A stretch of 64,000 nucleotides of DNA from Aquabacterium sp. (GCF_016195855.1 NZ_JACPYU010000016.1:434001-498000); one strand, 5' to 3'; counted from the stretch's first letter, positions 1-11,871 are shown. Numbers and translations: made by a program. The notes: generated by a model not told the origin, from the sequence alone.

Positions 1-188
1 CCACCGCTGGACTTCTTCACGATGTCTTCCAGCGACAGGTTCTCGAACTCGGTGCCGGGGATCAGGTTGTTCAGGTTGGTGACGTAAGCCTGATGGTGCT
101 TGCCGTAGTGGTATTCGAAGGTTTCCTTCGACAGGTGGGGGGCCAGTGCGTCTTGCGCGTAAGGCAGAGGAGGAAGCGTGTGTGCCAT
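1..188 (-). CDS. sodB: Superoxide dismutase (Fe/Mn family), N-terminal part
   Basis: The minus strand encodes the first 62 or so residues of an iron-type superoxide dismutase, the cytoplasmic enzyme that converts superoxide to peroxide and oxygen. The start at 188 gives [10 protein letters not shown], the usual opening of bacterial Fe-SODs, followed by the helix with H-Y-G-K-H-H-Q-A-Y, which carries the first metal-binding histidine, and an N-N-L-I-x-G-T-E-F segment. The gene runs off the left edge, so metal specificity cannot be judged from the C-terminal half. It lies directly downstream of xseA in the same direction, about 80 bases away, and may be co-transcribed with it. Confidence 0.93.
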   Translation of the reverse strand, partial: MAHTLPPLPYAQDALAPHLSKETFEYHYGKHHQAYVTNLNNLIPGTEFENLSLEDIVKKSSG

Positions 189-269
189 GGTGCTTGTTCC
201 TGATGGATGTGAAGAAAATCGACGCGCGATTGTAGGCACGCCAGGCCTGCGCTTGCGAGCCTGGGGGCT

Positions 270-1625
270 TTAGCGATCGTCTGTGTCGGGCATAGGGGGG
301 CGATCAGGCCGAGATGCCGCATCCAGCGTGACCTCGGTGATGTTCATGCGCAACAGGCCGTCGGCCAGAACCCCTGTCACCTTGCCACCCGCATGGGCCT
401 GGCTTGCGCGGGTCATGGGCTGCCCGGTGTCGTCGGTCAGCCAGGCAAAACCACGCTCGAGCACCTTGTGGGGGTTGAGCGCGGACAAGCGCGCCTCCCA
501 GGACTGAAGGCTGTGCGCCTGCCGGCCTTGTTGAACAGACACAGCCCGCGTCATGCGGTCCTGCAGATGCGGCAGTTGCTGGCGTGCGCGCCGAACACGC
601 GCCTGGCAGGCCGACAGCATGCGGTGCTCCAGCAGGCTCAAGTCTTGCCGCTGCCGGTTCAGCACCTGTGCGGGACGCGCCATGCGCACGGCGGCCTGAT
701 CCAGCCCTTGTGCCAGGCCGTCGAGCCGCTGGTGGACGCGGTGCGCCAGGTGGCGTGACAGGGCATCGAGTTGGGCCAGCGACGCCCCCTGATCTTGCGC
801 CACCAACTCGGCTGCCGCGGTGGGTGTGGGCGCGCGCAGGTCGGCGGCGAATTCCGCCAGCGTGAAGTCGGTTTCGTGCCCCACGCCGCAAATCACCGGA
901 ATGGGGCAGCCTGCGATGGCGCGCACCACCCTTTCGTCGTTGAAAGACCACAGGTCCTCCAAAGAGCCGCCGCCACGGCAGACGATCACGGCGTCGATCT
1001 GCATGCCAGCGCGATGGCTCAGGGTCACGTTGGTGATGGCCTGCACGATTTGCGCAGGCGCTTCTGCGCCCTGCACCGCGCACGGTGCGATCACGACCTC
1101 TACATGCGGGCTGCGCCTGCGCATGGCGGTCAGGACATCTCGAAGTGCCGCCGCCGCTGTCGAGGTGACCACGGCCACGCGAGATGGGAAGCGAGGGATG
1201 GCGCGCTTGCGCCCCGCATCAAACAGCCCCTCGGCTTCCAACCGGGCTTTCAGGCGCAGGAACTGCTCGTACAGGGCGCCCGCTCCGGCGCGCTGCAAGC
1301 CTTCCACCACCAGTTGCAACTCGCCGCGCGCTTCGTAGACCGACAGGTTGCCGCGCGCCTCCACCAGCATGCCCTCGCCGGGCGTGAAGTCCACCTGCGA
1401 CAGGGCGCGGCGAAACATGGCGCAGCGCAGCGAGGCATTGCCGTGCTCGTCCTTGAGCGTGAAGTAGCCGTGCCCACTGGCGGCGCGGGTGAAGCCGCTG
1501 ATTTCGCCTTTGACCACGCAGGAGGAAAACCGTGCGGCCAAGGTGTCGCCCACCGCCTGCACCAGCGCCGCCACGCCCCAGACCCTGGCCTGCGCCGATG
1601 GGCGCTCCGGCATCCAGCTGCTCAT
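270..1625 (-). CDS. xseA: Exodeoxyribonuclease VII large subunit
   Basis: Large subunit of exonuclease VII, which together with XseB degrades single-stranded DNA to oligonucleotides during mismatch repair and recombination. An N-terminal OB-fold (about residues 10-105, with G-E-I-S-G-F and G-H-x-Y-F-T-L-K-D) is followed by the catalytic domain with R-G-G-G-S-x-E-D-L-W-x-F-N-D-E and G-H-E-T-D-F-T-L-x-D-x-x-A-D-x-R-A-x-T-P-T. The frame is open 39 codons further upstream, but the start at 1625 (M-S-S-W-M-P-E) matches the usual position just before the OB-fold and has a G-rich stretch in front of it. The protein is about 450 residues, normal for the family. No xseB is adjacent. Confidence 0.92.
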   Translation of the reverse strand: MSSWMPERPSAQARVWGVAALVQAVGDTLAARFSSCVVKGEISGFTRAASGHGYFTLKDEHGNASLRCAMFRRALSQVDFTPGEGMLVEARGNLSVYEARGELQLVVEGLQRAGAGALYEQFLRLKARLEAEGLFDAGRKRAIPRFPSRVAVVTSTAAAALRDVLTAMRRRSPHVEVVIAPCAVQGAEAPAQIVQAITNVTLSHRAGMQIDAVIVCRGGGSLEDLWSFNDERVVRAIAGCPIPVICGVGHETDFTLAEFAADLRAPTPTAAAELVAQDQGASLAQLDALSRHLAHRVHQRLDGLAQGLDQAAVRMARPAQVLNRQRQDLSLLEHRMLSACQARVRRARQQLPHLQDRMTRAVSVQQGRQAHSLQSWEARLSALNPHKVLERGFAWLTDDTGQPMTRASQAHAGGKVTGVLADGLLRMNITEVTLDAASRPDRPPMPDTDDR

Positions 1626-1631
1626 CGGCTC

Positions 1632-1643
1632 GCCCCCCAAGGG
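1632..1643. repeat. Short C/G-tract motif shared with the CoA-transferase spacer
   Basis: A C6-A2-G3 block immediately upstream of the xseA start. Its complement shares a 12-base core with the 21,586-21,621 spacer between the two CoA-transferase genes. It may be a decayed member of a small intergenic repeat family, or chance in a G-rich ribosome-binding region. Confidence 0.3.
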
Positions 1644-1895
1644 TGCGCTGCCAACGGGTGGGCTGCAGGCCATGAACAAGTGCGCGCACAACTGTCTTGA
1701 CAAGTGCCGCCACGCAGGTGGCACGAGAGGACAAGTCCACACCCCGCAGCGGGCTGCGCCGCAAGGGCTGAGCGCCTGTCACGGCGCCTTAATATTGTCC
1801 TAAGCATATGATTTATATGACTTTTTATCTGCTTAAAAATGAGGCAATCTGTTGATTGCCGTTGATTTTCGCGGGTTTGGGCGCGATCGAGCCTA

Positions 1896-1917
1896 TTTAC
1901 CCACAAAGTTATCCACA
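1896..1917 (+). promoter_or_regulatory. Pair of DnaA-box-like 9-mers in an AT-rich intergenic region
   Basis: The 500-base gap between xseA and the exbB homologue contains an unusually AT-rich stretch at about 1795-1860. It is followed by TTACCCACA (1897-1905) and a perfect TTATCCACA (1909-1917), spaced three bases apart in the same orientation. TTATNCACA is the DnaA box consensus. Neither dnaA nor dnaN is present, so this is not evidence for oriC. DnaA-responsive transcription or a titration site is possible. Nothing else in the gap looks coding. Confidence 0.4.
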
Positions 1918-2127
1918 GCTTCGGTGGATGATTTTGCCGCACCGCAACACGCGTGCCTGAAACGGTCGTTTCAGACCCATTGGGGGTAAGTCCTGAGCCA
2001 GCCTGACAACGCTCCACGATGCGGGAACCCTTGATTTCAGCCCCATAATCAAGGGCTTGTCTCGCACCTTGTCAGGTCGCGCCACATCACGGGCGCCCAT
2101 GGTGCCCTGCCCTTCGGGAGTCCTCTG

Positions 2128-2766
2128 TTGCTGTCGATCCTTCAAGCCGCCGGTTGGCCCATCATTCCCCTCGTGCTGTGCTCCATTGTGGCGCTGGCCC
2201 TGGTCATTGAGCGCTTTCTCAGTCTGCGTGAGGCGCGTGTCGCCCCCAATCGTCTGGTCGATGAGGTGATTTCGGTCACCCGCTCCGGCCTGCCCTCGGC
2301 CGACACCGTCAACAAGCTGGCCGAGAACTCCATCCTCGGCTTGTTGCTCGCTCAAGGCTTGCGCGCCGCGCTGGCCGAGCCTCGCATCAGTGATGCCAAC
2401 CTGCGTGGTGCGTTCGAGTCTGCGGGCCGCGATGCGGTCCACCAGATGGAACGCAACCTCAATGCCCTGGGCACCATTGCCAGTGCAGCCCCGCTGATGG
2501 GCCTGCTGGGCACCGTGATCGGCATGATCGAGATTTTTGGCGCCTCGGGCGCGGCCACGGGCACGTCTGGCGCCAACCCCATGGAGCTGGCGCACGGCAT
2601 TTCCGTGGCGCTGTACAACACGGCCTTTGGCCTGATCGTGGCCATTCCCTCGCTGATGTTCTACCGCCATTTCCGTGCGCGCATCGACGCCTACACCGTG
2701 GCCATGGAACAGGCCGCCGAGCGCATGGTGCCGCACCTGCTGCGCCTGACTTCCAGCCGCCGCTGA
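2128..2766 (+). CDS. exbB: ExbB/TolQ/MotA-family proton channel protein
   Basis: Inner-membrane proton-channel subunit that, with ExbD, energises TonB- or Tol-type transport across the outer membrane. There are three membrane segments: residues 8-28, a central one around 125-150 containing A-P-L-M-G-L-L-G-T-V-I-G-M-I, and one at about 170-190 with N-T-A-F-G-L-I-V-A-I-P-S-L. These are the MotA/TolQ/ExbB signatures. The 212-residue length fits short ExbB proteins. The start is TTG at 2128, chosen because GGGAG lies about eight bases upstream and the first helix begins at once. It is followed 18 bases later by exbD. Assignment to ExbB rather than TolQ rests on the lpxK neighbourhood common in betaproteobacteria. 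Confidence 0.88.
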   Translation: MLSILQAAGWPIIPLVLCSIVALALVIERFLSLREARVAPNRLVDEVISVTRSGLPSADTVNKLAENSILGLLLAQGLRAALAEPRISDANLRGAFESAGRDAVHQMERNLNALGTIASAAPLMGLLGTVIGMIEIFGASGAATGTSGANPMELAHGISVALYNTAFGLIVAIPSLMFYRHFRARIDAYTVAMEQAAERMVPHLLRLTSSRR

Positions 2767-2784
2767 GCGACAAGGGCCCCACCC

Positions 2785-3240
2785 ATGTCGATGAACTTTC
2801 GCAAGCACCACCTGCGCGAAGAAGAGCCTGAGATCAACCTCATCCCCTTCATCGACGTGCTGCTGGTCATCCTGATCTTCCTGATGCTGACGACCACCTA
2901 CGCCAAGCTCACGGAACTCAAGATCAACCTGCCCACGGCGAATGCGCAGGCCTCCAAGCCTCGTCCGCATGAGCTGGTGGTGGTCGTGACGGCAGACGGG
3001 CGTTACACCGTCAACCAGCGCCTCATCGAAGGCCGCAGCGTGGACGTGCTGGCCGCCGGGCTGGCTGCGGCAACCGGGGGCATCAAGGACACCGTGGTGG
3101 TGGTCACCGCCGATGCCTCGGCAACGCACCAGAGCGTGATCAATGTGATGGATGCGGCCAGGCGTGCCGGCCTCAGCCAGCTCACCTTTGCCACCCAAGG
3201 GCAGACCGAGCCTGGTGCCGCTGGTGCCGCTCAACCTTGA
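2785..3240 (+). CDS. exbD: ExbD/TolR-family biopolymer transport protein
   Basis: Periplasm-facing partner of the ExbB-type channel. One N-terminal transmembrane helix (about residues 15-40) contains I-N-L-I-P-F-I-D-V-L-L-V-I-L-I-F-L-M, including the conserved aspartate required for proton flow. The periplasmic domain of about 100 residues ends with the typical T-x-x-S-V-I-N-V-M-D-A-x-R-x-A-G segment. At 151 residues it is slightly longer than usual because of a T-E-P-G-A-A-G-A-A tail. It is the second gene of the exbB-exbD-lpxK run. Confidence 0.9.
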   Translation: MSMNFRKHHLREEEPEINLIPFIDVLLVILIFLMLTTTYAKLTELKINLPTANAQASKPRPHELVVVVTADGRYTVNQRLIEGRSVDVLAAGLAAATGGIKDTVVVVTADASATHQSVINVMDAARRAGLSQLTFATQGQTEPGAAGAAQP

Positions 3241-3296
3241 GGCCACAGCGGTGGCCGTCGATCTGATGGCCTGTGCTCGCCAGGCCCACATGCTGC

Positions 3297-4379
3297 ATGA
3301 GCCGTCTTGAAGCCCGCCTCAATCAGGCCTGGTTGCACAAAGGGCCCCTGGCCATGTCGCTGCTGCCGCTGGCCTGGCTGATGGGCGCGCTCGTGGCGCT
3401 TCGGCGCCAGGCCTACCGGATGGGCTGGCTGGCGGGCGGCAAGATGCCGGTCCCGGTCGTCGTGGTGGGCAACCGGATCGTCGGCGGCGCCGGCAAGACG
3501 CCAACCACGATGGCCCTGCTCGCCCATTTGAAGGCCCAGGGCTGGCGCCCGGGTGTCCTGACGCGCGGCTACAAGGCCGCGTTGCCTGAGGGGCAGCAGG
3601 GGTTGCTGATCGATGCCGATTCGGCCTCTCGGCTGAGCGCCAGGCAGACCGGGGACGAGCCCCTGCTCATCTGGCGGCGCACGGGCGCGCCGATCATGGT
3701 CAACCGTGACCGTGCGGTGGGCGGGCTTGCGCTCCTGCGGGCGCACCCCGAGGTCGACATCCTGGTCTGTGACGACGGCCTGCAACACCTGCGCCTTCAG
3801 CGCGACATCGAAATCATCGTGTTCGATGGGCGAGGTGCAGGCAATGGCTGGCTGTTGCCGGCAGGCCCCTTGCGCGAGCCCGTCGACACACCGCCGACGC
3901 CTGGCCTGTGCGCGCCGCCGCTGGTGCTTTACAACGCGCAGCGTGCCAGCACTGCCCTGCCCGGCCACCTGGCCACCAGCACCATGGCGCCTTTGTGTGC
4001 ACTGAGGGATTGGTGGCATGGCCAGCAGTCAAGCAGCAAGCTGAACCCGTCTGAGGCCTCGCAGGCTGGCGTATGGGCGGTGGCCGGTATCGCCCATCCT
4101 CAGCGCTTTTTTGACGCACTGCGTGGTCAGGGCTTTCAGATCACGCCCCTGGCTTTGCCTGATCATGCCGAGCTTGTCGACATCCCCTGGCCGCAAGAGG
4201 CCCGCGAGGTCATCGTGACCGAAAAAGATGCCGTCAAACTTGACCCGGATCGACTGGCTCGCGAACGCCCAGGCTGCCGCGTGTGGGTTGCGGCACTAGA
4301 CTTCCACCCTCAGACTTCTTTCTGGCGCGAGCTTGACGCGGCGCTGGCAAAGCTTCCGAATCGCCACCAACCTGGCTGA
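3297..4379 (+). CDS. lpxK: Tetraacyldisaccharide 4'-kinase
   Basis: Inner-membrane-associated kinase that phosphorylates the 4' position of the lipid A disaccharide precursor, the sixth step of lipid A synthesis. A hydrophobic N-terminal helix (L-P-L-A-W-L-M-G-A-L-V-A) precedes V-V-V-G-N-x-x-V-G-G-A-G-K-T-P-T, the unusual P-loop of LpxK. Further on are R-G-Y, G-D-E-P-L-L and D-D-G-L-Q-H, all LpxK hallmarks. ATG at 3297 (M-S-R-L-E-A-R-L) is preferred over one eight codons upstream because it begins at the conserved N-terminal amphipathic segment. It is followed by the Trm112-like gene and kdsB, a common betaproteobacterial envelope cluster. Confidence 0.94.
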   Translation: MSRLEARLNQAWLHKGPLAMSLLPLAWLMGALVALRRQAYRMGWLAGGKMPVPVVVVGNRIVGGAGKTPTTMALLAHLKAQGWRPGVLTRGYKAALPEGQQGLLIDADSASRLSARQTGDEPLLIWRRTGAPIMVNRDRAVGGLALLRAHPEVDILVCDDGLQHLRLQRDIEIIVFDGRGAGNGWLLPAGPLREPVDTPPTPGLCAPPLVLYNAQRASTALPGHLATSTMAPLCALRDWWHGQQSSSKLNPSEASQAGVWAVAGIAHPQRFFDALRGQGFQITPLALPDHAELVDIPWPQEAREVIVTEKDAVKLDPDRLARERPGCRVWVAALDFHPQTSFWRELDAALAKLPNRHQPG

Positions 4380-4388
4380 AGAACCGCT

Positions 4389-4601
4389 ATGGACACTCGA
4401 CTCATTGAACTGCTGGTCTGCCCTGTCTGCAAAGGGCCCTTGCAGCGCCTGCCTCAGGGCCAGCACCTGATTTGCCACGCCGATCGCCTGGGTTTCCCCA
4501 TTCGCGACGGCATCCCCGTGATGCTGGAAAACGAGGCCGTTGCGCTGGATGACAACGATGTTCCCGTGACCCCGGCGCCAGCCGCCCCGATGGGGTCTTG
4601 A
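4389..4601 (+). CDS. Trm112-family small zinc-ribbon-like protein
   Basis: A 70-residue protein of the Trm112/YcaR family. It starts [18 protein letters not shown] and continues with [20 protein letters not shown], the classic pattern. In eukaryotes Trm112 activates methyltransferases; the bacterial role is unclear, although the gene almost always sits between lpxK and kdsB as it does here. It ends in an alanine/proline tail and its stop is immediately followed by kdsB. Confidence 0.92.
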   Translation: MDTRLIELLVCPVCKGPLQRLPQGQHLICHADRLGFPIRDGIPVMLENEAVALDDNDVPVTPAPAAPMGS

Positions 4602-4603
4602 GC

Positions 4604-5356
4604 ATGGGCTTCACCGTCCTGATTCCTGCGCGGCTGGCGTCCACGCGTCTGCCGGACAAACCTTTGGCCGACATCGCTGGCCTGCCCATGGTGGTGCGCG
4701 TGGCGCAGCGCGCGGCGCAGAGTGCCGCCAGCCAGGTCGTCGTGGCCACGGATGACCCACGGATCCAGCAGGCCTGTGAACGGCACGGCGTGCGCTGCGT
4801 CATGACCCGCGCGGATCACCCGACCGGCAGCGACAGGCTGGCAGAGGCCTGCACCATCCTGAGCCTGGATGGCCTGGATGCGGTGGTCAACGTGCAAGGT
4901 GATGAGCCCTTGATCGACCCTGCCTTGATCAACGCCTGCGCTGCGCAACTGGATCAACGCCCCGACTGCGTGGTCAGCACGGCGGCGCACCCGATCGAGG
5001 ACGATGCCCATTTTGGCAACCCCAATGTGGTCAAAGTGGTGCTGGATGCCCAAGGGCGTGCCTTGTATTTTTCGCGCGCACCCATCCCGTGGTGGCGTGA
5101 TGCGCCGCGAGCTGGTCAGCCCGGCAGCGGGGACGCCAGGCCGCTGCGCCACATTGGCATCTATGGCTACCGCGCGGGTTTCCTGCGGCGCTTTCCGCAA
5201 CTGCCGCCCAGCCCCCTGGAGGCAGCCGAGTCGCTGGAGCAACTGCGGGTGTTGTGGCACGGCGAGCGCATTGCTGTGCACGTGACACAACAGGCACCTG
5301 GCGCTGGTGTGGACACGCCTGAAGATCTGGAGCGGGTTCGCGCCCTCTTTACCTGA
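4604..5356 (+). CDS. kdsB: 3-deoxy-manno-octulosonate cytidylyltransferase
   Basis: Activates Kdo as CMP-Kdo for the lipopolysaccharide inner core. The N terminus [19 protein letters not shown] is the nucleotide-binding signature, followed by [16 protein letters not shown] and F-S-R-A-P-I-P-W, all conserved in KdsB. ATG at 4604 aligns with known KdsB starts; a TTG six bases upstream would overlap the previous stop codon and is less likely. The product is 250 residues, as usual. It is translationally close-coupled to the Trm112-like gene. Confidence 0.95.
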   Translation: MGFTVLIPARLASTRLPDKPLADIAGLPMVVRVAQRAAQSAASQVVVATDDPRIQQACERHGVRCVMTRADHPTGSDRLAEACTILSLDGLDAVVNVQGDEPLIDPALINACAAQLDQRPDCVVSTAAHPIEDDAHFGNPNVVKVVLDAQGRALYFSRAPIPWWRDAPRAGQPGSGDARPLRHIGIYGYRAGFLRRFPQLPPSPLEAAESLEQLRVLWHGERIAVHVTQQAPGAGVDTPEDLERVRALFT

Positions 5357-5480
5357 CGCAATCAGGTATGCGAATTGCTGGCGGCTGCTGGTCGCATGCG
5401 GTGAATCCCCCGCCCTATGTGGGGGTACCCATGCTATCCTCCCGCCCTTGAAGGACTGATCGGCTCATGGCCATCAGTGA

Positions 5481-6158
<678 letters not shown>

Positions 6159-6186
6159 GCTGCTTGTCAGCCCCCAGGCTGACGAC

Positions 6187-6220
6187 AACGGCCCCGTCGC
6201 CAAGCCGCGTCGGGGCCGTT
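6187..6220 (+). terminator. Hairpin after adk
   Basis: A perfect 10-base inverted repeat (6187-6196 with 6211-6220) with a 14-base loop, located 28 bases after the adk stop. There is no strong T-tract after it, so it may slow or partly terminate transcription, or protect the adk mRNA end, before dnaG begins 36 bases later. Confidence 0.55.
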
Positions 6221-6255
6221 GCGCTTGAAGCGCCTCATCTGTTCTTGTTGCTGCC

Positions 6256-8403
6256 GTGATCCCACCGTCATTCATTCAGGACCTGCTGGCCCGCACCGAC
6301 ATTGCCGACCTGGTTGGTCGCTATGTCACCCTGAAGAAGGCCGGGATCAACTTCAAGGGCCTGTGTCCTTTCCACGGCGAAAAATCCCCCAGCTTCATCG
6401 TCAGCCCCTCGCGCCAGACCTACCACTGCTTCGGTTGCGGCGTGCATGGCAACGCCGTCGGCTTCCTCATGGAGTACGGCGGCCTGGGCTTTGTCGATGC
6501 CGTCAAGGACATGGCCCAGATGCAGGGCATGCAGGTGCCCGACGACAACATCCGGCCGGAAGAGCGCGAGCGCCAGAAGCAGATCAAGGAAAAGCAGGTC
6601 TCGCTGACCGATGTGATGGCCAAGGCCGCGCAGCACTGGAAGCAGCAACTCAAGAAGACGCCGCGTGCCGTCAACTACCTCAAGGGCCGTGGGCTCACGG
6701 GCGAAGTGGCGGCCCGCTTTGCGCTGGGTTATGCGCCTGACAGCTGGCGTGGGCTGGCCAGCGCCTTCCCCAAGTACGACGACCCGCTGCTGGTGGAGTC
6801 CGGGCTGGTCATTGCGCATGATCCCGATCCCGGTGAAACGGAGGGCAAGCGCTACGATCGCTTTCGTGACCGGATCATGTTCCCGATCCGCAACCCGCAG
6901 GGAGAGGTCATCGGTTTTGGTGGGCGCGTGCTCGACAAGGGTGAGCCCAAATACCTGAACTCGCCCGAAACGCCGGTCTTCATCAAGGGCCGAGAGCTTT
7001 ACGGCCTTTACGAGGGGCGCGCGGCCTTGCGCAACAAGGGTTACGCCATCGTCACCGAAGGCTATATGGACGTGGTGGCCCTGGCCCAATGGGGATTTGG
7101 CAACGCCGTGGCCACCCTGGGCACCGCCTGCACGGCCGACCATGCTCAAAAGCTGTTCCGTTTCACGGACCAGGTTGTGTTCAGCTTCGACGGTGATGCC
7201 GCAGGGCGCCGCGCCGCGGGCCGCGCGCTGGAGGCCGCCCTGCCCTATGCCACGGACACCCGGCGCATCAGCTTCCTGTTCCTGCCCAAGGAGCACGATC
7301 CGGACAGCTACATCCGGGAGTTCGGCGCGGAGGCCTTCGAGCAATGCGTCAAGCAGGCCGTGCCGCTGTCGCGCCAGGTGCTGGAGCATGCCGCGGCCGA
7401 CTGCGACATGGACAGCGCCGAAGGCCGCGCACGCCTGCTGGTGCAGGCCATCCCGCTGATTGCGCAGTTCCCTGAAGGGGCTTTGCAAGGCCTGGTGGCC
7501 GACGACCTGGCCCAGATGGCGCGCACCTCGCCCGATGAAGTGCGCCGCCGGCTGGCCGAGCATCAGCAAAAAGCCCGCCAGCAAAGCGCGGGGCGTGACC
7601 GCCGTGCGCCTGGCGGTGGTGCTTCGGGTGCGCAGCATCCGCGCTCAAGTGACGCGTCTTCGGATTGGGATGGCAACTTTGGCGACATCCCGGCGTTCGA
7701 GCCCGATGGCGGCGGCAGCGAAGACTGGAGCCAGGCTGGAGGCGGTGGCGCAGCTTATGGCGAGTACGAGCCTTCGGCGCCATCCAGCCAAGGCTGGCAA
7801 GGGCAAGGCGGCTACAAACAAGGCGGTGGCCAGCGCCGCGATGGCAAACCCTGGAAGCCCTGGAAAGGCGGCAGCGGTTCACGCTGGCAGAGCCGAGGCA
7901 GCCCGGTCGAGCAAAGGCCCCTGCCCCAGGCTGCCACGCCCCTGGATCGCATCGTCTGGGTGTTGGTGTGCCACAGCGAGTTCTGGGAGCAGTTGCCCAG
8001 CGCCACGCACGATCTGCTGTGCGACCAGCCCGCCCCGTATGGTGAATTTTTCCGCTGGCTGGACCGCATGCTGCTGGCCCAGGGGCTGCTGCCTGCCGAG
8101 GCACTGCTCCAGCTCATGCGCGGGGACGCACAAGACCCTGAGCACCCCGAGGAAACCGGGCACTTCCAGCCCCTGGCCAAGCGCATCGCCCAGTTCGTGG
8201 ACGTACCGGATAACAAGGACACCGTGGAGCAATTGATGAACCTGATCCGCCCCATCGAGCTGGTGGCCCTGCGGGAGGAGCTGGACCTGCTCACGCAATC
8301 TGGCGAACTGTCCGAGGCGGCCGAGGCCCGGAAAATGGAACTGGTCAGGTTGACCCTGGCCATGAAACTTGAAATCAGCCAGAGCCGCCCCATCTCAGGA
8401 TGA
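6256..8403 (+). CDS. dnaG: DNA primase
   Basis: Synthesises RNA primers at the replication fork. The N-terminal zinc finger is complete (C-P-F-H then C-F-G-C, CHC2 type, residues about 38-64). The catalytic TOPRIM core shows V-T-E-G-Y-M-D and F-D-G-D-A-A-G-R-R-A-A. The C-terminal helicase-binding region (about 560-715) is present. The start is GTG at 6256, giving M-I-P-P-S-F-I-Q-D-L-L, the standard DnaG opening. The 715-residue length exceeds the approximately 580 of E. coli because of a Gly/Ser/Gln-rich linker at about residues 440-555. dnaG followed by rpoD is the ancestral macromolecular-synthesis arrangement without rpsU. Confidence 0.97.
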   Translation: MIPPSFIQDLLARTDIADLVGRYVTLKKAGINFKGLCPFHGEKSPSFIVSPSRQTYHCFGCGVHGNAVGFLMEYGGLGFVDAVKDMAQMQGMQVPDDNIRPEERERQKQIKEKQVSLTDVMAKAAQHWKQQLKKTPRAVNYLKGRGLTGEVAARFALGYAPDSWRGLASAFPKYDDPLLVESGLVIAHDPDPGETEGKRYDRFRDRIMFPIRNPQGEVIGFGGRVLDKGEPKYLNSPETPVFIKGRELYGLYEGRAALRNKGYAIVTEGYMDVVALAQWGFGNAVATLGTACTADHAQKLFRFTDQVVFSFDGDAAGRRAAGRALEAALPYATDTRRISFLFLPKEHDPDSYIREFGAEAFEQCVKQAVPLSRQVLEHAAADCDMDSAEGRARLLVQAIPLIAQFPEGALQGLVADDLAQMARTSPDEVRRRLAEHQQKARQQSAGRDRRAPGGGASGAQHPRSSDASSDWDGNFGDIPAFEPDGGGSEDWSQAGGGGAAYGEYEPSAPSSQGWQGQGGYKQGGGQRRDGKPWKPWKGGSGSRWQSRGSPVEQRPLPQAATPLDRIVWVLVCHSEFWEQLPSATHDLLCDQPAPYGEFFRWLDRMLLAQGLLPAEALLQLMRGDAQDPEHPEETGHFQPLAKRIAQFVDVPDNKDTVEQLMNLIRPIELVALREELDLLTQSGELSEAAEARKMELVRLTLAMKLEISQSRPISG

Positions 8404-8453
8404 GGTTTTGAGCGGCGGGCTGAGGATTTAAACAGCCCATTTGGACAAGATTT

Positions 8454-8482
8454 TTGACGACCCCCTTCCATTGCGCGATAAT
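8454..8482 (+). promoter_or_regulatory. Sigma-70-type promoter of rpoD
   Basis: TTGACG at 8454-8459 and GATAAT at 8477-8482 are separated by exactly 17 bases, a near-consensus housekeeping promoter. The -10 box is 43 bases before the rpoD start codon. RpoD is therefore likely transcribed partly independently of dnaG and by its own product. Confidence 0.75.
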
Positions 8483-8525
8483 GGAAGGTTCGATAAGCAC
8501 CCAGAATTCTCTTTCGAGGAAGCGC

Positions 8526-10766
<2,241 letters not shown>

Positions 10767-10806
10767 TGGGTTCGGCCTCCCAGGTCGAGCTTCATGAAGG
10801 TTACTG

Positions 10807-10831
10807 AACCCGGCCATGCGCCGGGTTTTTT
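10807..10831 (+). terminator. Rho-independent terminator of rpoD
   Basis: Stem of eight bases (10807-10814 with 10820-10827), five-base loop, and a run of six T from the last stem bases onward. It starts 41 bases after the rpoD stop. Confidence 0.88.
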
Positions 10832-10935
10832 CTTGGCGGCCCCGTGCCTGCCCCTGCCTCACCCGAAAAATCGCGCCCAAAAACCGTGCATTTCGTCACG
10901 CTGGCATTTTGCAAAGCGCGCGAACATACTGAGCT

Positions 10936-11871
10936 ATGGGCACGACCAAAGAACGCGCCATCCTGTTTGCGGACCTCCGCGGCAGCACGGCGCTCTACCT
11001 CAAGCTGGGCAACACTCAGGCGGCTACCGTCGTCACGCACAGCCTCGCCATGCTCGGGCAGATCATTGCCCGGTCGGGCGGGCGTGTCATCAAGACGCTG
11101 GGCGATGGCCTCATGGCGGTGTTTGACGACGCCGAGCGCGCCGTCGAGTCCGCCGTGAGCCTGCATGACTCTCTGGAGCGCATTGCACCCGTTGGCGAAG
11201 GCATGCCGGTCAAGGCCGCGGCCATCAAGCTGAAAGTGGCCATCGCCTGGGGCGAAATGGTCGAGGTCGATGGCGACTGCTTTGGTGATGCCGTCAACGT
11301 TGCTGCGCGCCTGCTGGACCTGGCCGGCGACAACGAGACGCTGACCACGGCCCAGCTGTTGCGCGAATTGCCCACCGACCAGCACGAGCGCTTTCGCAGC
11401 ATCGACAAGCTGCACCTGCGTGGTCGCAAGGAGCCTGTGCCCGTGTTGCGAATGGACTGCCGCCGCTTCGGCGACACCATGTCCACCATGATCATGGACG
11501 CGGCCCCCAGCGACATGCCCGATGGCGTGCGCCTGACCTGGCTGGGCACCGAGCGGGTGTTCTCGCCGGCCAGCATGCCGTTGATCCTGGGTCGCAGCCC
11601 CCAGGCCTCGTTTTGCGTGAGCGACTCCCGCGCCTCACGCTCGCACGCACGCATCGAATCCCACAGCGGTCACTTCTACCTGACCGACCTCAGCTACAAC
11701 GGCACCCACGTCAAGTTTGATCACGACGATCAGGTGCTGACGCTGCGCCGTGGCACCTGCACCTTGCACGGTAGCGGCATCATCAGCCTGGGCGCCCCGC
11801 CCACGGACCCCTCCAGCACCCAGATTCACTTCGAGGTGTTGAGCTTTTCAGACACCCTGCCTCAGTATTGA
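10936..11871 (+). CDS. Class III adenylate/guanylate cyclase with C-terminal FHA domain
   Basis: Residues 1-170 form a class III nucleotide cyclase catalytic domain. I-L-F-A-D-L-R-G-S-T carries the first metal-binding Asp, K-T-L-G-D-G-L-M-A-V-F the second, and D-A-V-N-V-A-A-R-L-L the transition-state segment. Residues about 200-305 form a forkhead-associated domain with L-I-L-G-R-S and S-R-S-H-A-R-I, then L-S-Y-N-G-T-H-V; FHA domains bind phosphothreonine. There is no membrane segment, so it should be cytosolic. It lies between rpoD and a giant sensor kinase in the same direction. Substrate (ATP or GTP) cannot be settled by eye, and I see no Ser/Thr kinase gene nearby to feed the FHA domain. 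Confidence 0.85.
   Translation: MGTTKERAILFADLRGSTALYLKLGNTQAATVVTHSLAMLGQIIARSGGRVIKTLGDGLMAVFDDAERAVESAVSLHDSLERIAPVGEGMPVKAAAIKLKVAIAWGEMVEVDGDCFGDAVNVAARLLDLAGDNETLTTAQLLRELPTDQHERFRSIDKLHLRGRKEPVPVLRMDCRRFGDTMSTMIMDAAPSDMPDGVRLTWLGTERVFSPASMPLILGRSPQASFCVSDSRASRSHARIESHSGHFYLTDLSYNGTHVKFDHDDQVLTLRRGTCTLHGSGIISLGAPPTDPSSTQIHFEVLSFSDTLPQY

Noticed and set aside
1896-1917. Chromosomal replication origin
   Set aside because: Only two boxes, no dnaA, dnaN, rpmH or gidA nearby.
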